From assembly GCA_025890175.1 (NCBI GenBank), contig JANPYM010000006.1, positions 1,773,655-1,837,654 on the forward strand: a DNA stretch of 64,000 bases. Direction: 5' to 3'. Shown here piece after piece: positions 1-13,530 of the stretch. The notes beneath the pieces are model-generated. The model was given only the letters and a program-made list of their open reading frames with translations. It made no database searches and was not told the origin of the DNA. The stretch comes from Ciborinia camelliae (Eukaryota; Ascomycota; Leotiomycetes; Helotiales; Sclerotiniaceae). Numbering within the stretch: position 1 is the stretch's first letter; each line of letters begins with the position of its first letter. The translations under genes and the position numbers were made by a program.

Positions 1-922
<922 letters not shown>

Positions 923-1432
923 TGATGAGTAATTCTACCCAAAAGAAAAGGGGTTGTTGTGGGTGGGAATTTGGAGCGTTGGAGGCGGCGCAGTTTTTGC
1001 AATGAGATTTTTTTTCAAGAACTTCATTGACTTGATTGCAATGTTGACTAGGTATACAGTAATAGCTATTAGATCATCCAATAAATGGTTCAATCGTGAC
1101 ATGACTGGTCGATTGTCGATATTCGACAATATTTAGTAGGTAGGTACTGTAAAAGGTTCATATCCCGATTTCCAAGCTACCTAGGGTATCTACCTATTTA
1201 GTCAGCCTTGTTGATGAACCCCGCAATTTGCCTGTGGTAAATATCAGGCACAAACCCTTTTTCTGTCACCACCACAAGGCCGCCAGCCTTGTCTGAATAG
1301 AGACTAGTTAGGTTAACCGAAAGTTCTCCCACACAGACTGATTTGAAGAATTTCTGCGAATTGAACACTTGATCCTAACAGAATCAATCGTCGACAACAT
1401 TCCCACCAAACCGATTCCATTCCACAGTCACC
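923..1432. other. Intergenic: SEC23 terminator region and RPL12 promoter
   Basis: About 510 bp between two highly expressed housekeeping genes. It holds a short TAGG-type microsatellite around 1135-1200 and a C/A-rich stretch just before the RPL12 start that is probably its 5' untranslated leader. No other gene was seen; the overlapping short frames on both strands here have no family resemblance. Confidence 0.6.
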
Positions 1433-2228
<796 letters not shown>

Positions 2229-3719
2229 ATCAAAATTTACTTCGTTATTCGCAATGTTTCACGGGCTACATACTTCACAATAGGCTGGGGGAGAAATGTC
2301 AATGATTCAACAAACCAATCTGCTATCTCATAAATGGTGATTCCTCGATTTACAGTTAACTTACGCGTGAATTGATGTGAATGTCCCAAAATATGAGAAT
2401 GTCCAAGAGAATGACAAGAGAACTGCCGAGAATCTATATATTCTCGATAGGAACGCGTCGACGCTGGCACTATTCGGCAATATTTGTCAAACACCCTGGC
2501 AAATAACTCCCAAGGATGATTCCGGCAATACTTGTCAACACTTCAGGTCTGTACGTTCCTCTCCTGCGGGGGAATGGTTCGATCCGTATTGGCATACCCT
2601 CGAAGAAATGAGAGGAACTGTCCGCCTAGTCACCACAACACATCCTTCTTCCGAAGTGGTTGTAATGGCTCACAAATTCCCGATTACCATGTGGATTAAT
2701 CCGCCCGAGTATGCGAAGAAATTTCGCCCTATGTGACTGCATACTCATCTTGACAGATAGTAGTTATACAATTCGGAGTGCATACACAACTTGGTTTTGT
2801 ATTGCCATCTCATTGGTTTGCTCAGTGATGATCACAACAGGGGCAGTGCATTAAATGGTCGATGGAGGGTTGGATGTCATTCCACGGCTCCGAAGTGCCA
2901 TACTATACTTTTATTTTTATTTTCATTTTGGCCGAGTAGATCGAATCTTTTGAATCGTGATATAAAAATAGATTAGAATATATTCAATCACTTTAATCGC
3001 GTACCGTGTTAATGAAAGCATCCACTTGAGAATTCGAATTCATGGAAGAAAGATTTTATATCCTAACATGAAAGCTTTCAAATCCATAATCTTTGTTGTA
3101 TTTTGCTCCCAAATATTTGGACAAATTTTAGGTAGGTAGGTAGGTAGCTAGCTACGTAGTAGATATAGATAATACTACTGACTGTACGAAGTATTGTTGA
3201 AGTATTGTTGAAGATTCGTATGCCATGTTACGCTGACTCCTGCTGACGCGTGAAGCGTGAAGAAGGGATTTCTCGGTGTGATATGATATGTACCAAGATA
3301 TGTAGCTGGGAGGCGCTCCAAGGCTTGCTTCTCGATCTTGATTGGTTGGTTTCCCTGAAAATGTTCCTTGTCCTTTATCTGTGCTCTGCCTTCTTTTTTT
3401 TCTTCCCATTATTATACTGCTGAGTCTCTACTAGGTTGGTAGGTACGTACGTAGGTCCTTATTATTCACTCTCAACAAGACGAGTAAAGTAATAAATGCC
3501 CCTGTCTCTTTTGATCCGTGTCATGTGTAATAATACCTACCTTACCTACCTTACCTTACCTTACCTAGTAGTACTTATTACCTGCCTAGGTTGTCCATAT
3601 TGTACAGGTACGGTAGGTAGGTAGGTATGGATTATGGATTACGGATACGGAGTATTGTACTCTTTTTAGAACTTTAAGAACTTTCAGAACTTTGAGAATA
3701 CCTATCCATGGATTACAGG

Positions 3720-3860
3720 GTAGGTAGGTAGGTAGGTAGAGAGTACAGTAGAGTAGAGTATCTAGAATAGAGTAGAGTAATAAGTAGAGTAGAGTAATAA
3801 TAAGTAGAGTAGAATATCTAGTAGGTAGAGTAACTTAAGTACTAGGTAGGTAGAGTACCT
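3720..3860. repeat. Degenerate TAGG/TAGAG microsatellite
   Basis: Starts as (TAGG)n and passes into irregular repeats of GTAGAGTAGAGTA, with interruptions TAATAA and TATCTAG. Related TAGG or CCTA runs occur at about 3130, 3540-3600, 3610-3650, 4265-4300 and again far downstream (27060, 27340), so this motif is dispersed through the whole window. Confidence 0.8.
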
Positions 3861-4625
3861 AGTACTCATAAATCTTTTTGACTGAAGTAGTTAAGTACGT
3901 ACCCTAGGCATGTAGGTTTACAAAATTAGATACCTCGTCAATCTAATTAATACTCATACATGCAGTTTTATATTGTTCTCTGCAGTTCTATGAAACTACC
4001 TACCTTAGGCGGGTACTTTAATCAATAAAGTTATCAACTCTAGAACTCTCTCCAACTCTGCTCTATGGACAGCTCTATTAATCCCAATTAAGATCAAGAT
4101 CGACATCAACAAAAATGAGTTCATTATGAACAAGAACAAGATCAAGAACAAGAACAATAAAAACTACCACAACCACTACCACCACTACCACCGCGGCCAC
4201 AACAACAATAACAACATATCAAAGGAACAGGAACAGGGACAGGAACATTTCTTTTCACTACCTTCTACCTACCTACCTACCTACCTACCTACCTACTATC
4301 TACCAGACATTCATTCATTCATTCATTCTTTATTATTAGGTAATCATATCATCCCGCTTTTTAACTTTACTTCACTTGACTTTTACTTTACCTGACCTGC
4401 CCTGACTCAACCTTTGCCTATCGCTCCATTACCTTTCCGTTAAAACTTCTCCACTGCTTGCCGGGCTTCTTACGGTCCCTGTATCCGTATTATTAAATAA
4501 AGCCCGGGCAGGTTTTGCTTAACCTTACGATACGATACGGTCCACGGATAACGTTAAGCCTTGCAACGCATCATTTTGCACTGCACTGCACGCAGCACGC
4601 AGCACCACTTTGCAGTTTGCAGTTT

Positions 4626-4762
4626 GCATCCACTACCACTACCCACTACATACGACCTACATACTACATACTACCTACCACCTACTACCTTCTACCTTCT
4701 ACCCACTACCTACCACTACCCACTATCCACTCACTACCCACTACCCACTACCCACTACCCAG
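4626..4762. repeat. CTAC-rich pyrimidine tract
   Basis: A C/T/A-only low-complexity tract made of CACTAC, CCTAC, CTTCTAC and CCCACTAC units, ending about 330 bp before the start codon of the OGT-like gene. The strand bias (almost no G on the plus strand) may affect promoter chromatin, but no function can be read from the sequence. Confidence 0.75.
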
Positions 4763-5089
4763 CAGGCTCCACTTCGACCGTTTTGCAGGACCCTCACTGC
4801 TCAGAGCTTCTCAAGTTCCCATCAATAATAATAAAATTTACTTCGATTCTTCGAGGGGGACCCCATAAGAACACCGGTATTGCCGCGACGTCGAGACGAC
4901 CGCCCTCGGGCTGCTGCATATTACAAGCAGAAAATGAGCAAAAGAGAAACAATTCCCCTTCTTCGTGCAGGCATTGGCACACCTTGGTATTAATGAATCA
5001 ACGACCAACTTCACTTTATGACCCGTTTTTATTGCAATATATACCCATTTGCTATTTTCGAAATACTAAAAACTGCAAAGTAATGAAAT

Positions 5090-8000
5090 ATGATTCCTCA
5101 TGTTGCTCGACAGTATCCTTCGCAGTTAGGCGCGATGTCGGGATATGGAAACCCTTTATTCGAACCTTCCCCTCAGACTGGAAGAGCAGATCGACCTGCA
5201 CCGCTACCGTTTCGAAGCTCTAGAAATCTTAGCTCTTCATCCACGCTTGCCCCTCCACATCGCGCATACCCAGTCGATAGCAATGAGTATCAGAGACCCA
5301 TGTTAGTTGGTCGCAGCATATCGGATCAAGAGTTCGGCGGTGGTGAACACATGCTGAGGAGGAAAACACCAAATGGTACACTAGCCGCGGGGTATGATGG
5401 AACTCCTGTGCAGTGGTCTAGCAAGGCACCTGCTTTGAAGCACGTTGTACTTGATGCCTCGGGAGGTTCAACATTTTTAGATGGATCGAATGGTATGGCA
5501 GGTACTGGCTGGAACTTCAATTCGCCCAATAATTTCAATAATCTTGATCAGCGAGTAAATAATTCATCGTCACAGAATTGGACAACGTTTACCCCTCTCC
5601 AGAACAATTTTTATAATCCCTCTGGCCATGTATCACCTATGCACCAAGTTCCATCATACTTTTCGCCAAATGGATTCTCAGTTCCAACTGCACGACAGCC
5701 AGCTTACCAGCCTGGGCCTGGCCCTACTGCATCAAACGATGGGGGTCTATATGGACCGTACTGGCCAGATGGAAGTTATACCCCCTACCGACCAGCCGCT
5801 TATAGAGATCACACTTTTGGAGGACATGATTTCCAGCATGTAAAGCACGGATCGGAATATTATGGAGGACCGCAACCTTTACGCCAGCCTGAATTCAACA
5901 ATATTAATCCGCCATTTCAGAGGGATCCATCATTTATGCGGATGGATGATCATTCTCAGTCATATGATTCTATGCAGCAAAACTTATATCAAATTGGTGG
6001 CAGTGGCAATGCAGTCTTCTCTAATCCTTCATGTCCGACCCAACCACTGAGCAGAGCTGGCAATGCCCAATTCAAGGAAAAGACACTTTCCTGGGCGCAT
6101 ACTGTCTATGTGGATCTATTGGCTTATCTACACCAAGTAAGGAAGGAAAAACAAAACCGAGCATCACATGGCTCTAAACCTTATGCCAAAAGTGTCATCT
6201 ACCCAAAACCGCCGAGGCAGCCGAGCTCAAGCTTTTCTTCACCAGGGAACTCTCAAGGCGGTACACCCTCTAGAGGTCATCGTCCGAGTCTCAGCCACCA
6301 CGCTTCTTATGGTTTCACGGACTCGTCAGAGGGGAGACACTCGCGGTCTATGAATCAAGTGATAGGAGCCCCGCATTATGTACCTTCTTTTCAATCCTCC
6401 CAGCACAGCTCAGCATCTCCTGCATCTAACGCCCAAGAGGCACTGGATCTTCTTACAAGTCTTTGTGAGGAAAGTAATTGGACCTGGATTGATGGGATGT
6501 TATTGGGAGGATGTCTTGCATATGGATTAGAGGATTACAATAGAGCACGAGACTGGTATGAAAAAATAATTGTTATAGATCCAAGGTATGTTGTTTATTC
6601 TCGTTGCTGCAACGTATAAACTAACTTCAATACTAGGCATGTAGAGGCAATCTCAAACTTGGCGGCTACGCTACTGTGCTTGCAGAGACGCGATGAAGCA
6701 GAAGCGAATTGGCGAAAATCTGTGAATCTTCGTCCAAATTACTTTGAGGCTGTTGAGCATCTGATAGGTCTTCTCTGTGGTGATCACCGAGGCAGTGAAG
6801 CGGTTGCCATCATTGAGTTCGTGGAACGCTCTCTGAGGATTCCAAAAGGGGATGATCATCATGATCACTATAGCGAGACCTCGAGTAATACCGATCGAGA
6901 ATTTCATGATTTCGCAAGCGCAACATCTGATACACTTGCAGAATACGACGATAGGGACCCTCCTTCGACACTTAGTGATAGACTTGAAGATGGTTCTGAC
7001 AAAGATGGTTTTGGCTCAAGTGGATTCGCCATACCTGGATCTGAGAATGGTCGGATCTTAGCTCTCATACATGCTAAAGGCAACATGCTCTACGCGCTCG
7101 GCGATGTTAGTGCGGCATCTAAAGCTTTTGAGGATGCCGTTATCATAAGTGCAGGTAAAGGTGTGGGCGGAATACAAGGACTTATACGCAGGATAATCCG
7201 TAGTCTGTCCCTCGACTGTTTCCCTGGAATGCGCACTGAGCCCGGCTCTCTCCATAGCCCGGCGTCAGCTTCATTTCCCTTGCTGTTGCCTCCCGACAAA
7301 GCTTTGGACTCGAAGAATCTAGTATTTAGAAGAAACGGCGAACTTCCCGGTCTTCGATATGTTCCTCAAGGCTTAGCTCAAAAGGCTGCCATATCTACAA
7401 CCAGCAATTCTCTTCTATCATTGGCCAAAATCTTTCAAGATGCAATGTCCAACAGTACATCTCAGCGTATTTCAAGAATGCCTACAGGTGTTGGAGATAT
7501 TCTCGCATTGTATTATCTATCTTTATCGCTGCAGCCTAGTCCATCAACAGCCAACAATGTTGGTATTCTCCTTGCAAGCGTACAACAGCCAGCCGCTCAT
7601 CGCCCAATCCCACCTCGAGATCCCCAAAGCCTTATTGAGCTACCTGGAGTCGCTCCTGGCAGTGGCATTTCTCTAGCACTTGCTTACTATAATTATGGGC
7701 TTATCTTAGATTCCAAACATGCACACCTCTACACCAATTTGGGGAGTCTACTCAAGGATATCGGCCAACTTTCTGCTGCGATCAGAATGTACGAGAAGGC
7801 AGTACAATGCGATGGGACATTTGACATTGCTTTAGCAAATTTAGCAAATGCTGTGAAAGACCAAGGGCGTACAAGTCATGCGATAGAGTACTACAAAAGA
7901 GCTGTCAAGGCAAGTCCAGATTTTGCGGAAGCCGTTTGCGGTCTTTCCAATGCTTTAAATTCAGTCTGTGACTGGAAAGGACGGGGAGGGGTTATACTTG

Positions 8001-9984
8001 ATGGTGGTAGGCGAGATCGATGGCACGTAGATGACGATGGGATGATTTCAGAAGCAAACCCAAACAAAAATGGTGGAGGACTAATGAGACGAGTTGTCGA
8101 TATCGTTGCCAAGCAATTGAGAGAAGGGTCGACTTGGGGCCGAGGGACTTTACAGGGTCATGCTTTTGTCCATTTCCTTCGACAGCTCGAAGCTGCTGAT
8201 TGTGGCGGTGAGTGGCCATCCGAGAAGAGACAAAATATTCAGACTGCTCTTGGTGCCTGGGTTGGACATCGCTGGGAGGGGGCTCGAATTGTACGCTTGG
8301 TTGAACGCGCCACGAAACGCGCTACTCATCGATGGTATCATGACAGACATTTCAAGAAAAAGGATTATCCTCCTAGCTTTTATCCTCGCCCTCAATTTCC
8401 CAGTGGCCTATCGGTACCCTCAGCTCCTACAGTTTTACCGTTTCACACTTTCACCTGCCCATTATCTGCAAAAGACATACGTCTTATTTCTCAACGAAAC
8501 GCTCTTAGGATTTCCTGTTCTACGTTGCGATCTCCTTGGATACAGGGCTCCGTATTTCCTCCCCCCTCTCCCCCAAGACCTCATCTCAACGTTGGATACG
8601 TTTCTTCTGATTTTAATAATCATCCCTTAGCTCATTTGTAAGTGTTTATCCCTCTCTTATATTACTATGCTCATAACATATAGGATGCAATCTGTCTTCG
8701 GATTCCATAATCCTTCACGAGCAAAAGCATTTTGTTATGCTACAACTGCTAGCGATAACTCCGTTCATAGACAGCAAATTGAACGTGAGGCCCCAGTCTT
8801 TCGTGATGTCAGTTCATGGCCTGCCGACCGATTAGTGAACCAAATCGTTCAGGATGATATTCATATCCTCGTGAACCTTAACGGATATACTAGAGGTGCT
8901 CGTAATGAAGTATTTGCTGCTCGTCCAGCTCCTATTCAAATGTCTTTTATGGGCTTTGCTGGTACTCTAGGAGCTGAGTGGTGCGACTATCTATTGGCAG
9001 ATGAGACCGCGATTCCACCCGAGACACTGCGTCCTTGGAGAAGAAACCTGGATCTAGAAGATCAAGTAGAGGATGAACAGTCTATCGACGATGATCGTTG
9101 GGTATATTCGGAGAATATCATATTCTGTCGGGATACTTTCTTCTGTTGTGATCACGCCCAATCAGAACCAAGAGATCAACAAGCTTCATGGGAAGAAGAG
9201 CAAACTACTCGATGGAAGATGAGAAAACAACTATTTCCGAGTTTATCCGATGATGCTATTATCCTTGGAAATTTCAATCAACTTTATAAGGTATGTCAAC
9301 CAAACTTCTTGCCCTTCTGCTCTTGAACCTCGTGCTCACTGTTTTTAGATTGAACCGACCACTTTCCGTACTTGGTTGAGGATATTAGATAAAGTGCCAA
9401 GGGCAATTCTTTGGCTTCTGCGCTTTCCCGATCTTGGTGAGAGTAACCTAAAGGCCACAGCACGAGATTGGGCAGGAGAGGGCGTTGCATCACGCATTTG
9501 GTTCACCGATGTAGCACCCAAACATCAACATATTTCCCGAGCACGAGTCTGCGATCTCTTCCTCGACACCCCCGAGTGTAACGCCCATACCACAGCTGCA
9601 GATGTCCTCTGGTCCAGCACTCCCTTACTTACCCTACCACGTTACAAATACAAAATGTGTTCACGCATGGCCGCATCAATTCTCAAAGGAGCCCTACCCC
9701 GAAGCGAAAAAGGCAAAATTGCGGCAACGGAACTTATTGCGAAAGATGAGCAACAGTACGAAGAATTCGCAATCCGACTGGCGAAAAACTTTTATTATGA
9801 TACGACTAAAGGGTATGGTATTGGGAGGGGGAGATTAGGGGATCTAAGGAGGTTACTATATGAAAGTCGATATGATTGTGCGCTTTTCGACACGAGGAGG
9901 TGGGTGAGAGATTTGGAGGGGGCGTATGAGGAGGCTTGGAGAAGGTGGGTGGAGGGGAAGGGTGGCGATATATATATTCGTTAG
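5090..9984 (+). CDS. O-GlcNAc transferase-like protein (TPR repeats + GT41 domain)
   Basis: Four exons, 5090-6585, 6637-8637, 8684-9290 and 9349-9984, join in frame to 1,579 codons. The first ~440 residues are low-complexity Ser/Pro/Gln/Gly. Two blocks of TPR-like helices follow (about 445-550 and 880-960), separated by an acidic insert, then a C-terminal glycosyltransferase-41 domain. GT41 landmarks are present: NVGYVSSDFNNHPLAHLMQS near residues 1150-1170, GNFNQLYK ending at Lys1368 (matching the UDP-binding lysine of human OGT) and LDTPECNAHTTAADVLW with His1448. This supports a UDP-sugar:protein Ser/Thr glycosyltransferase, but fungal substrates are not established. The start is the first in-frame ATG after the pyrimidine tract; a second ATG lies 15 codons in. 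Identity as an OGT/SPINDLY-class protein is firm, donor specificity is not. Confidence 0.93.
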
Positions 9985-11413
9985 GGTTTGTTTGTGGGTG
10001 AGGGTTAAAGGGGGGGATTGATGATATTTTGGATGTTTGCGGCTGTCTAAAAGAGTATCAGGGCGTTCGCATTCCTTTCTAGCAATGGACATATGGAGTC
10101 ATTTTGGATGGCATTTCTGGATACATGGATTGGATTGGATGGGATGGGATGGATGGATACATTTTGGATTGGTTGGATATTGGATGTTGGATCTCATATA
10201 GGGAAAGGGATCCATCTGGATTTGATATTTGATGGGATGGGATGGGGGAGTCATACACATGTGTTCTAGGGATATAGGAGAGTAGATATTGGATCTGGGG
10301 GTAAAATTAAGACGAGAAAGAGATCTCATGTTGGGGGCGGGGGTGGGGGTGGGGAGGCGTTGATGTTCTTTTCTCCCTGTTTTTTTTCTTTCTCTTTTAA
10401 TAGGTACTTTGGGGGGAGGGGTTTGAGGATTTGAGGGGTTGGAGTAGGATGGGATGGAGGTGGAGGTGGGATCGAGGGAGGTCTTATGCGATCTTAGCTT
10501 GGCTGGGCTTGGCTTGGGTCATTGGGTTCATGTACATCTCTGAGTGGGATTTGAAAATGGATGGATGGATGGATGGATGGAGATGGAAGAGTGAAGAGTG
10601 AAGAGTGAAGAGTGAAGAGGGAAGAGTGAAAGGGGGGAACGGGGGGAAAGAAGAGTGAAAGAAGGGGAGAGGAGGGGAGAGGATGGGGTGGAGGAAAGTA
10701 AAAATCCTGTGTGTGATATCTATTAATAAAGATTAAATGGAATGAAATAGACTATGATTTTTTTGATTTTGATTGTGTCTTTTTTGGGTGGTTTGGTGGT
10801 TTGGTTGAGATTTGATGGGGGTTTGATGGGGGTTTGATGATTGGAGATGATTGGAGATGATTGGAGATGATTTTGTTTGTTCCGGTTTGTAAATATTGAT
10901 ATTGATATTGATATTTGATTACTACTACTTACTTGCCTATCTACTTATCTGCTTAGATAGGCTTTGGAGATGGATGGATGGATTGGATCTAGGTACCTAG
11001 GTAGCTATGTAGGTATATTATTCATGGAGATTGGTAATCTACCTTCCTAGGTATACATGTCTATCTATCTGTTTATCGGTTTGTCTGTCTGTCTGTCTTT
11101 ACAATATGGTGGTAGTGGTGCTTTGAAGAGTGATGATTGAGGATGGGATGGGATAGATCAGAATTACGAGAAATGATGTAACTAAAGGCCATGTGAAAGT
11201 TAATTTTGAAAGTAAGATCACAAAACCACCACCCAAGGCAAAAGAAATACATCACATTAACAAAGTTCTATAAATCCATGAACTCCATTGAAAAAAGACA
11301 AATTGGTATATCAGCATAACACAAAAAGCTTTTGATATTCATTCATAAAGCCTATCTATTGCGCCTCTCATTTTTGTAACCCTTCAGATCCCATATTACA
11401 TAGCTTGAATAAT
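9985..11413. other. Intergenic between converging OGT-like and RPS7 genes
   Basis: Region of 1.4 kb between two convergent 3' ends. It is strongly purine-biased on the plus strand, with GGAT runs (10137-10160, 10556-10580), GAAGAGT repeats (10588-10625), a run of Gs with quadruplex potential (10333-10354), GATATT repeats near 10895-10915 and TCTG runs near 11080-11095. No coding region is supportable. Confidence 0.6.
10333..10354 (+). other. Potential G-quadruplex run
   Basis: Four G-tracts of four to five bases separated by single bases lie about 350 bp after the OGT-like stop codon, on its sense strand. If transcribed they would sit in the 3' untranslated region or near the polyadenylation zone. 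Folding is inferred from the pattern only. Confidence 0.5.
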
Positions 11414-12491
11414 CTAGTACTCAGCAGAGCTTGATTGTGGGAACTCGAAGATGACACCACGGCCGGTCAACTTCTTGTAGACATCAGAGTAGGTGTCGAG
11501 TCTGTGATCAACACCTCCCTTCTCCTTCTCATCGAGGATGACCTTCAAGACCTTGCTTCCGTCCTCCTTGGTACGGAGACGCTTTCCGACAATCTCAACT
11601 GGGTAGACGAGATCGGTAAGGATAGCATCGTGGACAGCAGTCAAAGTTCTGGAACGAGGACGCTTTTGGGTGAGGGAGGTACGGGAACGGTTGGATCTCT
11701 TTGGGCGGGGAAGGATACGACGACCAGCAAGGATCAAGACGTGACGGTCAGAGAACTTCTTCTCGAGCTCACGGGTAAGGCTATGATTTCGTTAATAATT
11801 GTAAACATCATGGATAGGAATAAAATACATACCGTTGTTGAACCTTGTGGAAAGCTTGAAGGGAAGGAACGGGGACAAAGATGGCAATAGCCTTCTTGCC
11901 GTGGCCAACTTCAATCTAAAATTCGATCAAAGTCAGCATGCGATCTCCAGTCGAAAAGACATGGTCCGCAGCCCGTTCGATTCCACCATCAACACCGACA
12001 CCCCAACTCTCAATTGTATAAAGTATCTTCATCAATTCCATTTCATCTTTTCCAATTGACCAAGAGTATCCTTTTCCATCGTATGTTTATATTGCGAAAC
12101 TTTCGAAGAAAAATGATACCGATACCCAATATTTGATGATGAAATGTCGTCTAGTATACGGTATACGAAATGAAATCGAAATGTCGGCATCAATCGTAAA
12201 AATATCGAATGTTGATCATAGCTGCATTCCAATTCTGTGTTTTTTTCCGCGTACATGCGCAGTACAAATGTGCTCGTGCAAAAGAATACTTGCACAGTTC
12301 ACTGTCATTAATCAAAAGAAAAAAGAGAATCTTACCTCCTTGGCGGAAGAGAATTGAAGAGGTCTCAAAGCAGCCTTCAAATCTGGGGTGTTGGACTCGA
12401 GGTCAAAAAGAGCACCAGCAATGCTGGTCTCAAGCTCAGATGGGCTTGCGCGCGAAGGGCTGGTGGCCACGATCTTGTTGAGGGCAGACAT
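11414..12491 (-). CDS. RPS7: 40S ribosomal protein S7 (eS7)
   Basis: eS7 is a small-subunit ribosomal protein that acts in 18S rRNA processing. Three minus-strand exons, 12336-12491, 11833-11915 and 11414-11780, join to 201 residues, close to the family length. The protein begins [20 protein letters not shown] and contains [40 protein letters not shown] and a C-terminal block with [16 protein letters not shown], all typical of S7. Intron 1 is 420 bp, much longer than other introns in the window (mostly 46-66 bp), and could hold a regulatory element or a small RNA. Intron 2 is 52 bp. Identity is firm. Confidence 0.97.
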
Positions 12492-13530
12492 GATTGCTGA
12501 GGTTGTCGATTGTCGAGATGGGAATGAAATTTCGTAAAACTTCTGGAGTTGAGGAGGTTTTTTTTGGAGATTGTGCGATTTGTTTAGCGAAAACGCTAGG
12601 ATGCTTTAAGTTACTTTGATGGTTTGGCCAGTAATATCTATCAACACTTAGGTGGGGAAATTAATACGGGGTAATTTAGGTTATTCTGTGAGATCAACAA
12701 TTCGTACAGCTGTAAAAAGCTCACCGGGAGTTGGTGTAAGACATACGATGAATAATTATCACTAAAACAATTTCTAGCTTAAATAATTCGTACAGAGGTG
12801 GCAAGCCCCCAAATTTTCACTGCTTGCTACGGTCGAATAAACAGTTTCCTATAGTAATATAATATTTTCAATTCAAATAGTCTGCCTCCACGGCAGTGGC
12901 TCCCAGAGGGCCAGCGGAGCGACATTCATAGTATGCACAAACCACCCTAATCACAGCTCCAATTTCTCTCTTGAAACCTCAAAGATCCATAATCGATTCT
13001 CAACTCTCTTACATTCTCAATTTAATACGTTCTTCCATTCACTCTAAATCCAAAGGCATATCTATAATATAGTATATTTATTCATACCATCCATGCAACC
13101 ATACATACAAACAAACATGCATGAACTAGTATCTATAGACGCCTGCCTGGCTATGAAAGCCCATCCCACCCAAACCATGCATACGCATGATGCATCTATC
13201 TCTCCACCAATCACTCCATCCTATAATATCCTCTATTTATTCAAGTTCAAAAGCCGCGACCAAGAAAAAGACGAACCTGGAAGAGAACCTGGAAGACCAA
13301 ATCCTCCCTTTCCCATTCTCTTTCGCTATCTCTTTCTAATCATGCATGCTCATCCATCCATCCATCCATCCATCCATATGACAAAAAAGCCCCCCAACTC
13401 CTCTTCCCCCTTCCTCCCATCGCCCATCACCCATCACCCATCACCAAAGCTCCTCCAACTCCAAAATTATCCACCTCCAAAAAATTCCCCAAAAAATTAA
13501 TCCCAAATCACCACTCTACTCAAATCCCCT
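12492..13530. other. Intergenic: RPS7 promoter and 3' flank of the F-box gene
   Basis: About 1 kb. The RPS7 leader follows its start at 12491. The rest holds an ATCC run (13351-13377), C-rich stretches and no recognisable gene. A plus-strand frame at 13093-13500 is built of His/Pro/Ser low complexity and looks like the antisense of the F-box gene's 3' untranslated region. Confidence 0.6.

Larger units (their letters stand above)
2229..5089. other. Long intergenic region with microsatellites, upstream of the OGT-like gene
   Basis: This 2.9-kb stretch between RPL12 and the OGT-like gene has no supportable coding region. Open frames exist (for example 2377-2736 and 4561-5223 on the plus strand) but they show no family sequence, and the second runs through CTAC-type low complexity. 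The region holds TAGG and ACCT runs, a degenerate TAGAG array, ATTC runs near 4310-4328 and a long pyrimidine-rich CTAC tract. The last few hundred bases are probably the promoter and leader of the downstream gene. Confidence 0.6.

Noticed and set aside
2377..2736. Plus-strand open frame of 119 codons between RPL12 and the OGT-like gene
   Set aside because: No recognisable domain, no leader or splice context; sits in otherwise non-coding DNA with frequent stops.
4561..5223. Plus-strand open frame of 220 codons
   Set aside because: Most of it translates the CTAC pyrimidine tract and it overlaps the start of the OGT-like gene in another frame.
13093..13500. Plus-strand frame of 135 codons, His/Pro/Ser-rich
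   Set aside because: Low-complexity sequence antisense to the 3' flank of the F-box gene.
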